DNA of 64,000 nucleotides, from the NCBI GenBank assembly GCA_964416065.1, contig CAYQCL010000003.1, forward strand, positions 22,087 through 86,086. The letters run 5' to 3'. This document shows, one piece after another, positions 27,791 through 36,034 of this stretch. Source of the DNA: Limiplasma sp964416065 (GTDB lineage Bacteria; Bacillota; Clostridia; Christensenellales; Aristaeellaceae). Position 1 is the first letter of the stretch, and each line of letters starts with the position of its first letter. The notes beneath the pieces were generated by a model, which saw only the letters and a list, made by a program, of their open reading frames with translations, did no database searches and was not told where the DNA came from. Both the position numbers and the translations under genes were made by a program.

Positions 27791-27819
27791 GGCGCTGGGC
27801 GAGCAAATCGCCCAGCGCC
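27791..27819 (+). terminator. strong stem-loop after degV
   Basis: A perfect 12-bp stem GGCGCTGGGCGA / TCGCCCAGCGCC with loop GCAAA starts 10 bp after the stop. No T-run follows directly, so termination may be partial. Confidence 0.6.
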
Positions 27820-27849
27820 GCGCTCCGCAAAGTTTTCCGCGCGCGGCTG

Positions 27850-27878
27850 TTGACACGCGGAGCACCACGTGCTATAAT
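27850..27878 (+). promoter_or_regulatory. consensus sigma-A promoter of infC-rpmI-rplT
   Basis: A perfect TTGACA, a 17-bp spacer and a perfect TATAAT, as expected for a highly expressed ribosomal operon. Confidence 0.93.
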
Positions 27879-27884
27879 GTTCCC

Positions 27885-28030
27885 TGTAAGCAGAAGCCGC
27901 CCGCTTCTCACCGCGCGAACATCTTGCGTCGGTCATGGCACGTAAGTCCATGGGGTTGAGCGACGGGTTGGCTTGCCCGGCGTTTTTTTGTGCGCTGGCA
28001 CAAAAGGCGCGTCAATCATTTTGGAGGTGT
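27885..28030 (+). ncRNA. infC operon leader with attenuator (L20/IF3-type leader)
   Basis: About 145 nt of untranslated leader before infC. It carries an intrinsic terminator: a stem around CGACGGG / GCCCGGCG (27961-27981), then seven T (27983-27989). In Firmicutes this operon is attenuated by excess L20 binding its leader. The position and terminator fit, but I did not model the L20-binding fold. Confidence 0.65.
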
Positions 28031-28687
28031 ATGGATATCAACGAGCCGATGATCAACGAGGAAATCCGTGACAGAGAGGTGCGCGTGATTGGCGCGGACG
28101 GCGCCCAGATGGGCGTGATGGCTACCCACGCGGCCATAGAGCTTGCGGAGCAGAACGGGTTGGATCTTGTCAAGATCGTACCCACCGCGCAGCCGCCGGT
28201 ATGCAAGCTGATGGACTATGACAAGCATCGCTATGAGCAGTCCAAGCGCGAGCGTGAGCAGCGCAAGAATCAACGTATTGTGACGCTCAAGGAAGTGCAG
28301 CTCTCCGCCACCATCGAGGAAAACGACGTTCAGACCAAATTCAAAAACGCCGTGAAATTCCTGGAGGATGGCGACAAGGTGAAGGTGAGCATCCGCTTCA
28401 GGGGCCGCCAGATCGCCCACGCGGATATCGGCTTAAAGATCATGCAGGACTTCGCCGAGCGCATCGAGGAATATGGCACCATTGAGCGCCGCCCGATGCT
28501 GGAAGGACGCAACATGATCATGATCCTCGCGCCCAAGGCTGAGAAGAAGAGCTTCGCTGAAAAAAGCCAACAGCGCAAGGAAAAGCACGCCGTCAGGCAG
28601 GCGGCGCAGACGGAGGAGGCCGCGAAACGCGAGCCGAAGCCGCAGCCCAAGAAAAAGGTCAAGCGCGAAAGCGAGAATATGATCTGA
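28031..28687 (+). CDS. infC: translation initiation factor IF-3
   Basis: 218 residues. IF3-N is clear (MINEEIRDREVRVIGADG, PPVCKLMDYDKHRYEQ), the basic linker follows and IF3-C includes KVKVSIRFRGRQIAH. A long Lys/Arg-rich C-terminal extension is present. The start is uncertain: GGAGG (28023-28027) is only 3 nt from ATG 28031 but 9 nt from an in-frame ATC at 28037. infC often uses rare AUU/AUC/AUA starts for autoregulation. It prevents premature subunit joining and checks the initiator tRNA. Confidence 0.95.
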   Translation: MDINEPMINEEIRDREVRVIGADGAQMGVMATHAAIELAEQNGLDLVKIVPTAQPPVCKLMDYDKHRYEQSKREREQRKNQRIVTLKEVQLSATIEENDVQTKFKNAVKFLEDGDKVKVSIRFRGRQIAHADIGLKIMQDFAERIEEYGTIERRPMLEGRNMIMILAPKAEKKSFAEKSQQRKEKHAVRQAAQTEEAAKREPKPQPKKKVKRESENMI

Positions 28688-28769
28688 CCTGTATTTGGCC
28701 ATCCCGCGCCCGCAAGCGAAATTGGCTCGCGGGCGGGTACGGATAGCACACGGAAGGAGGACAACCCCT

Positions 28770-28970
28770 ATGCCCAAGCAAAAATCCCATCGTGGCGCAG
28801 CCAAGCGTTTTTCCTTCACCAAGAACGGCAAAGTAACGCATAAGCAGATGAACGCCAACCATCAGGTCCATTTGAAGACCACCAAGCGTACCCGTCACCT
28901 GCGTGCGGACGGCGTCGTGGACAATGCGGCCGAGGCCCGAACGATCCACAAGCTTCTGCCCTACAAATAA
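28770..28970 (+). CDS. rpmI: 50S ribosomal protein L35
   Basis: 66 residues, normal L35 length, starting MPKQKSHRGAAKRFSFTKNG and ending with a basic tail. AAGGAGG lies 9 nt before ATG 28770. It is the middle gene of the conserved infC-rpmI-rplT trio. Confidence 0.97.
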   Translation: MPKQKSHRGAAKRFSFTKNGKVTHKQMNANHQVHLKTTKRTRHLRADGVVDNAAEARTIHKLLPYK

Positions 28971-29001
28971 GCTTTGCTAACGATTCAAGGAGGATAAAAA
29001 C

Positions 29002-29349
29002 ATGGCACGTATTAAAAGAGCTGTGAATGCCCACAAGAAGCGCCGCAAGATGCTTAAGCTGGCCAAGGGCTATTATGGCGCAAAGTCCAAGCAGTATCGC
29101 GCTGCCAGCGAGCAGGTTCGCCGCAGCCTTCGCTATGCTTATGAAGGCCGTAAGATGCGCAAGCGCGATTTCCGCCGCCTGTGGATCACCCGTATCAACG
29201 CGGCTGCTCGCATGAATGGCATGAGCTATTCCGTGCTGATGAACGGCTTGAAAAAGCATAACATCACCATCAACCGCAAGATGCTGGCCGATATCGCTGT
29301 GAACGATCCCGCCGCTTTCACCAAGCTGGTGGAGACCGTCAAGGACTGA
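29002..29349 (+). CDS. rplT: 50S ribosomal protein L20
   Basis: 115 residues, full length, with the basic N-terminal arm (MARIKRAVNAHKKRRKMLKL) and the globular C-terminal domain (LNGLKKHN-type segment). L20 binds 23S rRNA early in assembly and, in Firmicutes, represses this operon through the leader. Confidence 0.98.
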   Translation: MARIKRAVNAHKKRRKMLKLAKGYYGAKSKQYRAASEQVRRSLRYAYEGRKMRKRDFRRLWITRINAAARMNGMSYSVLMNGLKKHNITINRKMLADIAVNDPAAFTKLVETVKD

Positions 29350-29366
29350 GCCTTTCCGGTATTAAC

Positions 29367-29407
29367 AACCCCCTCGACGGCTATAGGCGCGAGGGGGTTC
29401 CTTTTTA
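29367..29407 (+). terminator. rho-independent terminator of infC operon
   Basis: A perfect 10-bp stem AACCCCCTCG / CGAGGGGGTT is followed by CCTTTTT. Confidence 0.93.
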
Positions 29408-29425
29408 GACAGGGAGGGAGGGCGC

Positions 29426-30148
29426 GTGCCCACGCTGACCACGCAGGGCGTTGTCCTGCACTTTACCAATTATCGTGATCATGACCGCATGCTGACAATC
29501 TTAAGCCCCGCCTACGGCCGCGTCGATGCGCTCTCACGCGGATGCCGAAGGCCCAAAAGCGCGCTCATGCCCGCCAGCGAGCTATTCGTGACCGGCGAGT
29601 TCGTGCTTTATCAGAATCACGACCGGCTGACCCTCATCTCATGTAGCTTGTCGGACACGTTTTACCCTCTTCGGCTGGAGCCCTATCGCTTGACCTGCGC
29701 CAGCTATATGACGGCGCTTTGCGCGGCGGCGGCGCAGCCGGGACAGAGCGCCAGGGAACTGTACGCCCTTTTACTCAAGGGACTGTACTACCTGGCCTAT
29801 GACGATGAAGCCGACGCCCTGGAGACAACGACGGCGTTTCTGCTTCTGTTCGCGGACGCGACGGGCTACCGCCCGCGCCTGAGCCGGTGCGCGCATTGCC
29901 GGACGCCGCTCGATCTAAGTGACGGCGGGAGGTTTGACGTCGCTGCGGGCGGGCTGTGCTGCCCCGACTGCACATCTCGCGCGACGTTTTTCATGACGGT
30001 GGAGCAGATCAAATGGATGAGCGAGACCATCCGCTCCGGCCTGACGCCCCAAAAAAGCACCGGCGTGGGCGTGCTGTTCGATGTGCTGCGTCGCTACGTG
30101 GAGAGTCGGCTGGAGACGCCTATCAAGGCGAGCCGACTGTTACCATAG
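29426..30148 (+). CDS. recO: DNA repair protein RecO
   Basis: 240 residues. The N-terminal OB fold starts TTQGVVLHFTNYRDHDRMLT. The helical domain carries a four-cysteine zinc site (CAHC ... CCPDC). RecO loads RecA with RecR at gaps and breaks. The start is GTG 29426 after GGGAGGGAGGG. Its 3' end overlaps the convergent small membrane gene by 9 bp. Confidence 0.93.
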   Translation: MPTLTTQGVVLHFTNYRDHDRMLTILSPAYGRVDALSRGCRRPKSALMPASELFVTGEFVLYQNHDRLTLISCSLSDTFYPLRLEPYRLTCASYMTALCAAAAQPGQSARELYALLLKGLYYLAYDDEADALETTTAFLLLFADATGYRPRLSRCAHCRTPLDLSDGGRFDVAAGGLCCPDCTSRATFFMTVEQIKWMSETIRSGLTPQKSTGVGVLFDVLRRYVESRLETPIKASRLLP

Positions 30149-30640
30149 ATGCGGTTTTAAGGTGCCGTCATAGTATGGGGCGCGCATTAGCGCCGCCTTA
30201 TAGGCGTTTGCGATGGTATATTGGTAGACGTATTCGACCTCTCCGTTGAGCAGACGGACGCGGTGACGGACAAGGTGATAACGCTTTTGATCCTGAAGCT
30301 GGGGAAGGCACTCCTCCAGCACCGCCCGCAGCGCCTCCTGCTGTTCAGGGGTAAGATAGCGATAGCCGTGAGGCCGCATCAGAAAGGCGCTCTCATTGTT
30401 TCTCAGGTGCAGATATCGAAATACGACACCGGTCTTATCAACGGTGACCTGCTCTATCTGCTGCTTTTTGGAAAAGCGGAGCTGAGGCATCATGTCCTCA
30501 AAAAGCTGCGATGCATAGAACTTTTGGATGCGCAGACGCAGCCTTTTTCTCTGTGTCTGTTCCCTCCACAGGACGCTCACGAGGACAAAAAGAAAGAAAA
30601 CCAGAACCGGAAGAAAGGTCCGCATGCGAGCCACATCCAT
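30140..30640 (-). CDS. small single-pass membrane protein
   Basis: 166 residues, not recognised. One N-terminal TM helix (FLPVLVFFLFVLVSVLW) is followed by a basic juxtamembrane stretch and a soluble domain (RYLHLRNNESAFLMRPHGYR, RYHLVRHRVRLLNGEVEYVY). ATG 30640 is the best start in view of the promoter just upstream. A ribosome site is weak, and the 5' UTR would be very short. It is monocistronic. Confidence 0.6.
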   Translation of the reverse strand: MDVARMRTFLPVLVFFLFVLVSVLWREQTQRKRLRLRIQKFYASQLFEDMMPQLRFSKKQQIEQVTVDKTGVVFRYLHLRNNESAFLMRPHGYRYLTPEQQEALRAVLEECLPQLQDQKRYHLVRHRVRLLNGEVEYVYQYTIANAYKAALMRAPYYDGTLKPHLW

Positions 30641-30657
30641 CCATTCATACTTGTCAC

Positions 30658-30687
30658 AGTATACCATATTTTGTGGATGACTTGCAA
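30658..30687 (-). promoter_or_regulatory. promoter of the small membrane gene
   Basis: On the minus strand TTGCAA, 18 bp, then TATACT preceded by TGG (extended -10). Confidence 0.7.
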
Positions 30688-30776
30688 GAAAAAGCGTACC
30701 AAAAGCAGATTGTCAAAGCATACCAAATGCGGGATGGCCGACAACCCTAAAGATACGCAAGAAGCCTTAGCAACGG

Positions 30777-30825
30777 CCCAGAGGCCATACGCGTCTCTCA
30801 CTTGGAGACGCGTATGGCCTCTGGG
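30777..30825. repeat. perfect 21-bp inverted repeat
   Basis: Arms run 30777-30797 and 30805-30825 with a 7-nt spacer (tcacttg). It lies between the divergent promoters of the small membrane gene and proS. No T-run follows on either strand. Confidence 0.85.
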
Positions 30826-30869
30826 TTGACGGAGGAAAGCGGTGACCGCGCGGCGCGGCAAAGTCGCCG

Positions 30870-30898
30870 TTGCAAATCATTCTAAACTATGCTAAAAT
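30870..30898 (+). promoter_or_regulatory. promoter of the T-box-proS transcript
   Basis: TTGCAA, 17 bp, TAAAAT. The predicted start, near 30905, precedes the T-box leader. Confidence 0.7.
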
Positions 30899-30904
30899 AC
30901 CACC

Positions 30905-31173
30905 AATCGCAGATGCTCCTGCGGGAAGCGAAGGAACGCGCAGCCGATCACGCCGCGAGAAAGAGACCTGTCCCACAGGCTGAAAGGACAGGCGCGGAGA
31001 AGTGCGCACCCCGCCTTCGCATCGGTCGGCCAATCCCCGACGGGCGCTCCCGTTACAGGGCATGAGAAAGGTGAAAACGCCAAAGCCGCGTTTTAAGCCG
31101 GGTGGTACCGCGAAGGCTCCCTTCGTCCCAGCGCATGGCCGTGCCATGACTGGGAGCATAGGGAACTTTTTTT
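30905..31173 (+). ncRNA. T-box leader upstream of proS
   Basis: The T-box sequence GGGTGGTACCGCG is at 31100-31112. A Stem III-like hairpin (CCTGTCC ... GGCTGAAA-GGACAGG) lies near 30967-30992. The terminator (CCCTTCGTCCCAG ... CTGGGAGCATAGGG, then seven T) is at 31118-31173. Uncharged tRNA-Pro would stabilise the antiterminator and allow proS expression. I could not place the specifier codon with certainty; the space before Stem III is short. Confidence 0.92.
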
Positions 31174-31203
31174 GATACTTTTGGTAAAGGAGTCAGGGAA
31201 AAC

Positions 31204-32646
31204 ATGGGAAACGAGAAGAAGCAGGGCTTTGTGGAGCATATCACGCCGCGTGATGTGGACTTTTCCCAATGGTACACCGACGTAATTCTCAAAAGCGAGC
31301 TGGTGGATTACGCGCCCGTGCGCGGCTGCATGGTCATCCGCCCGTATGGCTTCGCGATTTGGGAGCGTATCAAGGAGGAGCTTGACAGGCGCTTTAAGGA
31401 AACGGGTCACGAGAACGTCTATATGCCTATGCTCATCCCCGAGAGCCTGCTGCTGAAGGAGGCCGAGCATGTGGAGGGCTTTGCGCCCGAGGTCGCCTGG
31501 GTCACCCAGGGAGGCAGCGAGAAGCTCCAGGAACGCCTGGCTGTTCGTCCCACCAGCGAGACGATCTTCTGCGCCATGTACTCCAAGTGGGTGGGAAGCT
31601 GGCGCGATCTGCCCATGAAATACAACCAGTGGTGCAGCGTCATGCGCTGGGAGAAGAGCACCCGTCCCTTCCTGCGTACCAGCGAATTCCTCTGGCAGGA
31701 GGGCCACACCATCCATGCCACTGCCGAGGAGGCGCAGGAGGAAACCATGCGGATGCTGGAGGTCTACCGCGAGGTGGCGGAAAAGGAGCTGGCAATGCCC
31801 GTGCTCGTGGGGCAGAAGAGCGAAAAGGAGAAGTTCGCCGGAGCGCGGGCCACATACAGCATGGAGGCCATGATGCAGGACGGCAAGGCGTTGCAGGCTG
31901 GCACCAGTCACAACTTCGGCACTAACTTCGCCGAGGCCTACGACATCCAGTACCTGAGCAAGGAAGGCAAACTTACCTATGTGCATGAAACAAGCTGGGG
32001 CGTTTCCACTCGCCTGATCGGCGCGATTATCATGACGCATGGCGATGAGCGCGGCCTCAAGCTTCCCCCGCATATCGCGCCGATTCAGGTGGTCATCGTG
32101 CCGGTGGCCGCGCATAAGGGTGGTGTGATGGAAAAGTGCGGCGAGGTCTTTGAGGAGCTCAAGGGCGCGGGCCTGCGCGTCAAGCTGGACGATCGCGATA
32201 CCCTCTCCCCAGGCTTCAAGTTCAACGACTGGGAGCTCAAGGGCGTGCCTGTGCGCGTGGAGATCGGCCCGCGCGATCTGGAAAAGGGCGAGTGCGTGGT
32301 CTTCCGCCGCGATACCTATGAAAAGCGGACGGTCAGGCTGGAGGAGCTCGCCGCGATGCTGCCCGCGCTGATGGAGGATATTCAGAAGACGATGTATGAG
32401 CTGGCCGACAAATTCCGTCAGGAGCGCATTACGGATGTACACAGCATGGAGGAGTTGACCAAGGCCGTGGACGGCGGCTTTGCTCGCACCATGTGGTGCG
32501 GTGAGCAGGCCTGCGAGGATAAAATCAAGGAGCTGACCAACGCCACCAGCCGCAATATGCCGTTTGATCAGACGCCCATCGGCGATACCTGCGTATGCTG
32601 CGGCAAGAAGGCGAAGAAGCTCATCTATTTCGCCAAGGCATATTGA
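31204..32646 (+). CDS. proS: prolyl-tRNA synthetase (short, archaeal/eukaryote-type)
   Basis: 480 residues, the length of ProS type 3, without the editing insertion of the long bacterial form. Class II motifs are motif 2 (RWEKSTRPFLRTSEFLWQEG) and motif 3 (GDERGLKLPPHIAP). The anticodon-binding domain and a terminal zinc-like domain (CCGKKAKKLIYFAKAY) follow. It is controlled by the T-box leader. The stop overlaps the HAD gene start (TGATG). Confidence 0.97.
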   Translation: MGNEKKQGFVEHITPRDVDFSQWYTDVILKSELVDYAPVRGCMVIRPYGFAIWERIKEELDRRFKETGHENVYMPMLIPESLLLKEAEHVEGFAPEVAWVTQGGSEKLQERLAVRPTSETIFCAMYSKWVGSWRDLPMKYNQWCSVMRWEKSTRPFLRTSEFLWQEGHTIHATAEEAQEETMRMLEVYREVAEKELAMPVLVGQKSEKEKFAGARATYSMEAMMQDGKALQAGTSHNFGTNFAEAYDIQYLSKEGKLTYVHETSWGVSTRLIGAIIMTHGDERGLKLPPHIAPIQVVIVPVAAHKGGVMEKCGEVFEELKGAGLRVKLDDRDTLSPGFKFNDWELKGVPVRVEIGPRDLEKGECVVFRRDTYEKRTVRLEELAAMLPALMEDIQKTMYELADKFRQERITDVHSMEELTKAVDGGFARTMWCGEQACEDKIKELTNATSRNMPFDQTPIGDTCVCCGKKAKKLIYFAKAY

Positions 32647-33278
32647 TGATCCGGCAGGTTTTGTGGGACTGGAACGGCACGCTGCTCGACGATGTGCGAT
32701 ACGCTATAGAGGTGCGCAACCGTTCCTTTCCCGCGTTCGGGCTTCCCGAAATCCACAGCGTGGAGGAATACCACCGCCAGTTCACCTTCCCCGTGCGTAC
32801 CTATTATGAGCGCGCGGGCGTCACGGACGCAAACTTCGTCCAGGTCGCTCACGCGTGGATGGATGAGTACGAGCGCGGCTTTGGGGATGTCCCGCTTCAC
32901 ACGGACGCGCTCAGCGCGCTTGTCCGGCTCCGCGCGATGGGCGTGAAGCAGGTCGTGCTCTCCGCGACCAAGCGGGATATGCTGGAAGAGCAACTTCGTC
33001 GGTTTTCCATTCGCGGCTTCTTCGATGAGGTGCTCGGACTGGGCGATATCTACGCAGGCAGCAAGGAAGACGTTGGGAAGGCCTATCTGACGGGATGCGG
33101 CATCCCGCCGGAGCAGACGCTGATGATCGGGGACACCCTGCATGACGCCGAGGTTGCCCGCGCGATGGGAACGCGTTGCGTGCTGGTTTCGCGCGGCCAT
33201 CAGAGCCGGGACACGCTGCTTGAGGCGGGCGTGGAGGTAGTGGAAAATCTGATGGAAGCGATCGAGCGGGCCGAATGA
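32646..33278 (+). CDS. HAD-family hydrolase (phosphoglycolate-phosphatase-like)
   Basis: 210 residues. HAD motif I is DWNGTLLDD (Asn in place of the usual second Asp), motif II is VVLSATKRD, and motifs III/IV span KEDVGKAYL and MIGDTLHDAEVA. A helical cap lies between motifs I and II. The start overlaps the proS stop, so the genes are coupled. Substrate unknown; a small phosphorylated metabolite is typical. Confidence 0.88.
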   Translation: MIRQVLWDWNGTLLDDVRYAIEVRNRSFPAFGLPEIHSVEEYHRQFTFPVRTYYERAGVTDANFVQVAHAWMDEYERGFGDVPLHTDALSALVRLRAMGVKQVVLSATKRDMLEEQLRRFSIRGFFDEVLGLGDIYAGSKEDVGKAYLTGCGIPPEQTLMIGDTLHDAEVARAMGTRCVLVSRGHQSRDTLLEAGVEVVENLMEAIERAE

Positions 33279-33452
33279 CCTCGGGAGCGTCGCTTGAGGA
33301 GGCGGAAACGGCGGCCATGGCGTTCGAGCGCCGTTGTTCCCTCTGACGGCAGACGTTCTGATTTTACTCCGTCCTACCTTGAGCTCCCTGTGATGCAAAG
33401 ACAGACTCGCCGTTGACCGGCTCGATGTGCCCGAAAAGGAGTGCCTGATTTG

Positions 33453-35258
33453 ATGAAGAATCGTTCTGAAACCTCCTCCATATACCATAACGCCGCGGCG
33501 ATGATCATTGCCCTTCTGGCGGTGTGGCGCATGCCGACCGCTCTGGGCCTTTCGGCCGACAGCCTGGATATGACCGCGCACGCGGCCGGACTTGCCATGG
33601 CGGCTGGATTCTTCTGGCTTCTGCGCCGCGCCTTTGCGTGCCGCAATACGCGGATGATGCGCTGCGCCGCGATTGTGGGATTTCTGTTCGCTCTGTTTAC
33701 CGTGGTAGGGGAGCCGCTTCGTCAAACGAGCGCGCTTTCCCTTTCGTGGGTCTCCGTTCTATCAGGGCTGATGGATACGGCGATCTATACGGTTATGGCC
33801 GGCGCGACGCTTTTGTTCCTCTATGAGGGCTGTGAAAGGCTTGCGCATCGCGCACCTAAGGAGAAGGAGTCCCTTTTCAGCCGCCTTTTGGGAAACGGCT
33901 TTCTTGTATTTGCGCTGCTTCTGGCCGGCTGGATTCCTGTATGGCAGGCGTTCTATCCGGGCACCTTCGCGCCCGATTCCGTGACACAGTTCAATGAATA
34001 CATGTATGAGGAGTTTTCTCCTCATCATCCTCTCCTGCATACGCTTTTGCTGGGCGGGTGCATGGAATTTGCCATGGATCGCGATATGGAGGGCTACGCA
34101 ACATCGGGGGTGGCCTTCTACAGCCTGGTGCAGATGGTGCTGATGGCGGCCATGCTGGCATATGCCTGTCACTGGCTTCGCAAAAGAGGCGCGCCTTTAT
34201 GGGCCCGTCTGTGTGTGACGCTCCTGTTCATGCTGTTCCCGTTCTATTCCCTGTGGTCGTTCTGCGCGCAAAAGGATGTGCTGTTTGGGGGGCTGACGCT
34301 GATTTTCTTGATTCAGCTGGCCGATCTATGGAGAGATGGTTTCGCGGCCCTGCGTTCACCTTTGCGCATCGTTGCCTTTGTGTTTACAGCGGTGCTGATG
34401 ATGCTCATGCGCAACAACGGCATCTACGCGCTGTGTCTGGTTCTCCCGTTTGTGATCGTGCTGGCGAGGAACGCGCGCGTGCGCATGACGCTGCTGATGC
34501 TGGGCTGCATAGCCGTATATCTGCTGACTAACGCTCTGCTGATAAGGGCGTTGGATGCGCAGGAAGGCGATTCAGAGGTTGAGATGCTTTCCATCCCGCT
34601 TCAGCAGCTGGCACGGACGGCGGCCGAGGATCCGGACGCCTTTACAGAGGAGGAACGTCAGTATATGGGGATGCTATATCCCTATGGGTTTGAAGAATTT
34701 TATTCCCCCTATATTTCTGATCCTATCAAATGGTCCATGGACAGCGAGGTCTTGGAAATGCCGAGGCTTTTATCCATTTGGGCGCGAGTGGGGCTTTCGC
34801 ATCCTCGGATCTATCTGGAGGCGTTCCTGATTCAAAACCTGCCGTATTTTCTGCCCGGCTCAGAGATGCAATATCGGTTTGACCTCGGCGTGCGGCAGGC
34901 GAGCGATTTGTTTGAGATAGAAAGCGATTCCCGTCTGCCGGGACTGAAGGCGTGCTATGAGGAGTATGATCGGACTCTGGAGCTTTTCGGACTGCCAGGT
35001 ATCCATCTTCTGTCCGATACCGCGTTCTTCGTTTGGCTGTGCCTGGGGGCGTTTGGCCTGGCGGTATACCGCCGACAGCGGAAATGGATGGCCGCGCTGG
35101 GCTTCCTGTTGGCAATATGGATCACCTGTCTGCTTGGCCCGATTGCCATTATGCGCTATATGCTTGGCTTTTTCTACGGAATGCCGGTGATTCTAGCCGC
35201 TATGCTCGCGTACGATACAAGGGAGCAAGAGGCTGGGATGAAAGAAGAGATGTCTTGA
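33453..35258 (+). CDS. polytopic membrane protein, DUF6020/PMT-like
   Basis: About 601 residues and around 12 TM helices. After the fourth or fifth helix comes a loop with FYPGTFAPDSVTQFNEYMYE and HHPLLHTLLLGG, the acidic loop of DUF6020 proteins. These resemble PMT/ArnT-type glycosyltransferases that use lipid-linked sugars. AAGGAG lies 11 nt before ATG 33453 and 8 nt before TTG 33450. Enzymatic activity is inferred from fold similarity only. Confidence 0.7.
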   Translation: MKNRSETSSIYHNAAAMIIALLAVWRMPTALGLSADSLDMTAHAAGLAMAAGFFWLLRRAFACRNTRMMRCAAIVGFLFALFTVVGEPLRQTSALSLSWVSVLSGLMDTAIYTVMAGATLLFLYEGCERLAHRAPKEKESLFSRLLGNGFLVFALLLAGWIPVWQAFYPGTFAPDSVTQFNEYMYEEFSPHHPLLHTLLLGGCMEFAMDRDMEGYATSGVAFYSLVQMVLMAAMLAYACHWLRKRGAPLWARLCVTLLFMLFPFYSLWSFCAQKDVLFGGLTLIFLIQLADLWRDGFAALRSPLRIVAFVFTAVLMMLMRNNGIYALCLVLPFVIVLARNARVRMTLLMLGCIAVYLLTNALLIRALDAQEGDSEVEMLSIPLQQLARTAAEDPDAFTEEERQYMGMLYPYGFEEFYSPYISDPIKWSMDSEVLEMPRLLSIWARVGLSHPRIYLEAFLIQNLPYFLPGSEMQYRFDLGVRQASDLFEIESDSRLPGLKACYEEYDRTLELFGLPGIHLLSDTAFFVWLCLGAFGLAVYRRQRKWMAALGFLLAIWITCLLGPIAIMRYMLGFFYGMPVILAAMLAYDTREQEAGMKEEMS

Positions 35259-35344
35259 ACGCACGAAATGCGGGGAATCAATTCAGCCAGTTCACGTCAT
35301 ATTGCGCGCATCGATGGCGAGAGCTCCTCTTCCTTTTGCCCATC

Positions 35345-35374
35345 GTCAAAGCGTGGAACTTGCACGCATACTGT
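35345..35374 (+). promoter_or_regulatory. possible sporulation-type promoter before coat genes
   Basis: CATACTGT (35367-35374) resembles a sigma-E -10 and GTCAAA lies 16 bp upstream. This is weak and offered because spore-coat-like genes follow. Confidence 0.25.
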
Positions 35375-35413
35375 GGTGGATTTTGGGAAGACTATTCCTC
35401 GGAGGTGATCAAC

Positions 35414-35587
35414 ATGAGTCCAAAGGAACTCTCTTACATCGAGGATGCACTCAGCCACGAGGAATTCTTGCAGACCCAATGCCAGCAGGCGGCGCAGGCA
35501 CTGCAAAATCCCGAGCTGAAGAGCTATGTCAGCCAGCTCGCCACCCAGCATCAGCAGCTGTTTCAGAAGCTGTATCAGCTGGTCTGA
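35414..35587 (+). CDS. small spore-coat-associated protein
   Basis: 57 residues, helical and Gln-rich (MSPKELSYIEDALSHEEFLQ ... HQQLFQKLYQLV). A very strong ribosome site, GGAGGTGATC, sits just upstream of ATG 35414. Short proteins of this look commonly precede CotF genes in Clostridia. It probably takes part in spore coat formation (inference from the neighbour). Confidence 0.75.
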   Translation: MSPKELSYIEDALSHEEFLQTQCQQAAQALQNPELKSYVSQLATQHQQLFQKLYQLV

Positions 35588-35604
35588 GGAAGGAGGATGC
35601 GACA

Positions 35605-35850
35605 ATGAACGATCAGGATATCATGGAGAATCTGCTTTTGACCACGAAGGGTGTGTGCGATCTGTATATGCACGGAACCATCGAGTCCAGCACGCAAAAT
35701 GTCCATACTGCCTTCGACGAGGCTCTGGGACAGAGCCTTTGTATGCAGGACGGCATCTATCAGAAGATGTCGGCGCAGGGCTGGTATCAGATGGAGCAGG
35801 CTCCGCAGCAGCAGATTGACAAGGTTCGCAACAGGTTTGCCAACGCATAA
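35605..35850 (+). CDS. CotF-family spore coat protein
   Basis: 81 residues, a full-length helical CotF-type domain (LLLTTKGVCDLYMHGTIESS, AFDEALGQSLCMQDGIYQKM). AGGAGG lies upstream of ATG 35605. It follows the small helical gene by 17 bp and is followed by a terminator. It supports a spore-forming host. Confidence 0.85.
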   Translation: MNDQDIMENLLLTTKGVCDLYMHGTIESSTQNVHTAFDEALGQSLCMQDGIYQKMSAQGWYQMEQAPQQQIDKVRNRFANA

Positions 35851-35859
35851 GGAATTGCG

Positions 35860-35888
35860 GCCGTCTGGGGGAAACCGGACGGCTTTTC
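35860..35888 (+). terminator. rho-independent terminator after coat genes
   Basis: GCCGTCTGG pairs with CCGGACGGC (one G-T pair), loop GGGAAA, then TTTT. Confidence 0.82.
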
Positions 35889-35966
35889 CTATACCTTTCT
35901 GAGGGAGTAAAAAGTGGAATGAAACACTCTTAAAAGCTTTCTTTTGAGAAGAAATGCGGAAACAGC

Positions 35967-35995
35967 TTGCATCTTTCGTGTATCGCAATTATAAT
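35967..35995 (+). promoter_or_regulatory. sigma-A promoter of the GH1 gene
   Basis: TTGCAT, 17 bp, perfect TATAAT, about 40 bp before the glycosidase start. Confidence 0.8.
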
Positions 35996-36034
35996 GAAAC
36001 AAAGCAATACACCCTAGCGGAGAACGGAGAGATC

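Noticed and set aside
31093..32442. Long open frame (449 codons) antisense to proS
   Set aside because: It lies fully opposite a well-conserved prolyl-tRNA synthetase with T-box and ribosome site; its protein has low-complexity His/Leu-rich sequence typical of antisense frames in GC-rich DNA.
35033..35413. Extended upstream start for the 57-residue coat-associated gene
   Set aside because: The extension overlaps the preceding membrane-protein gene in another frame, while GGAGGTGATC marks ATG 35414.
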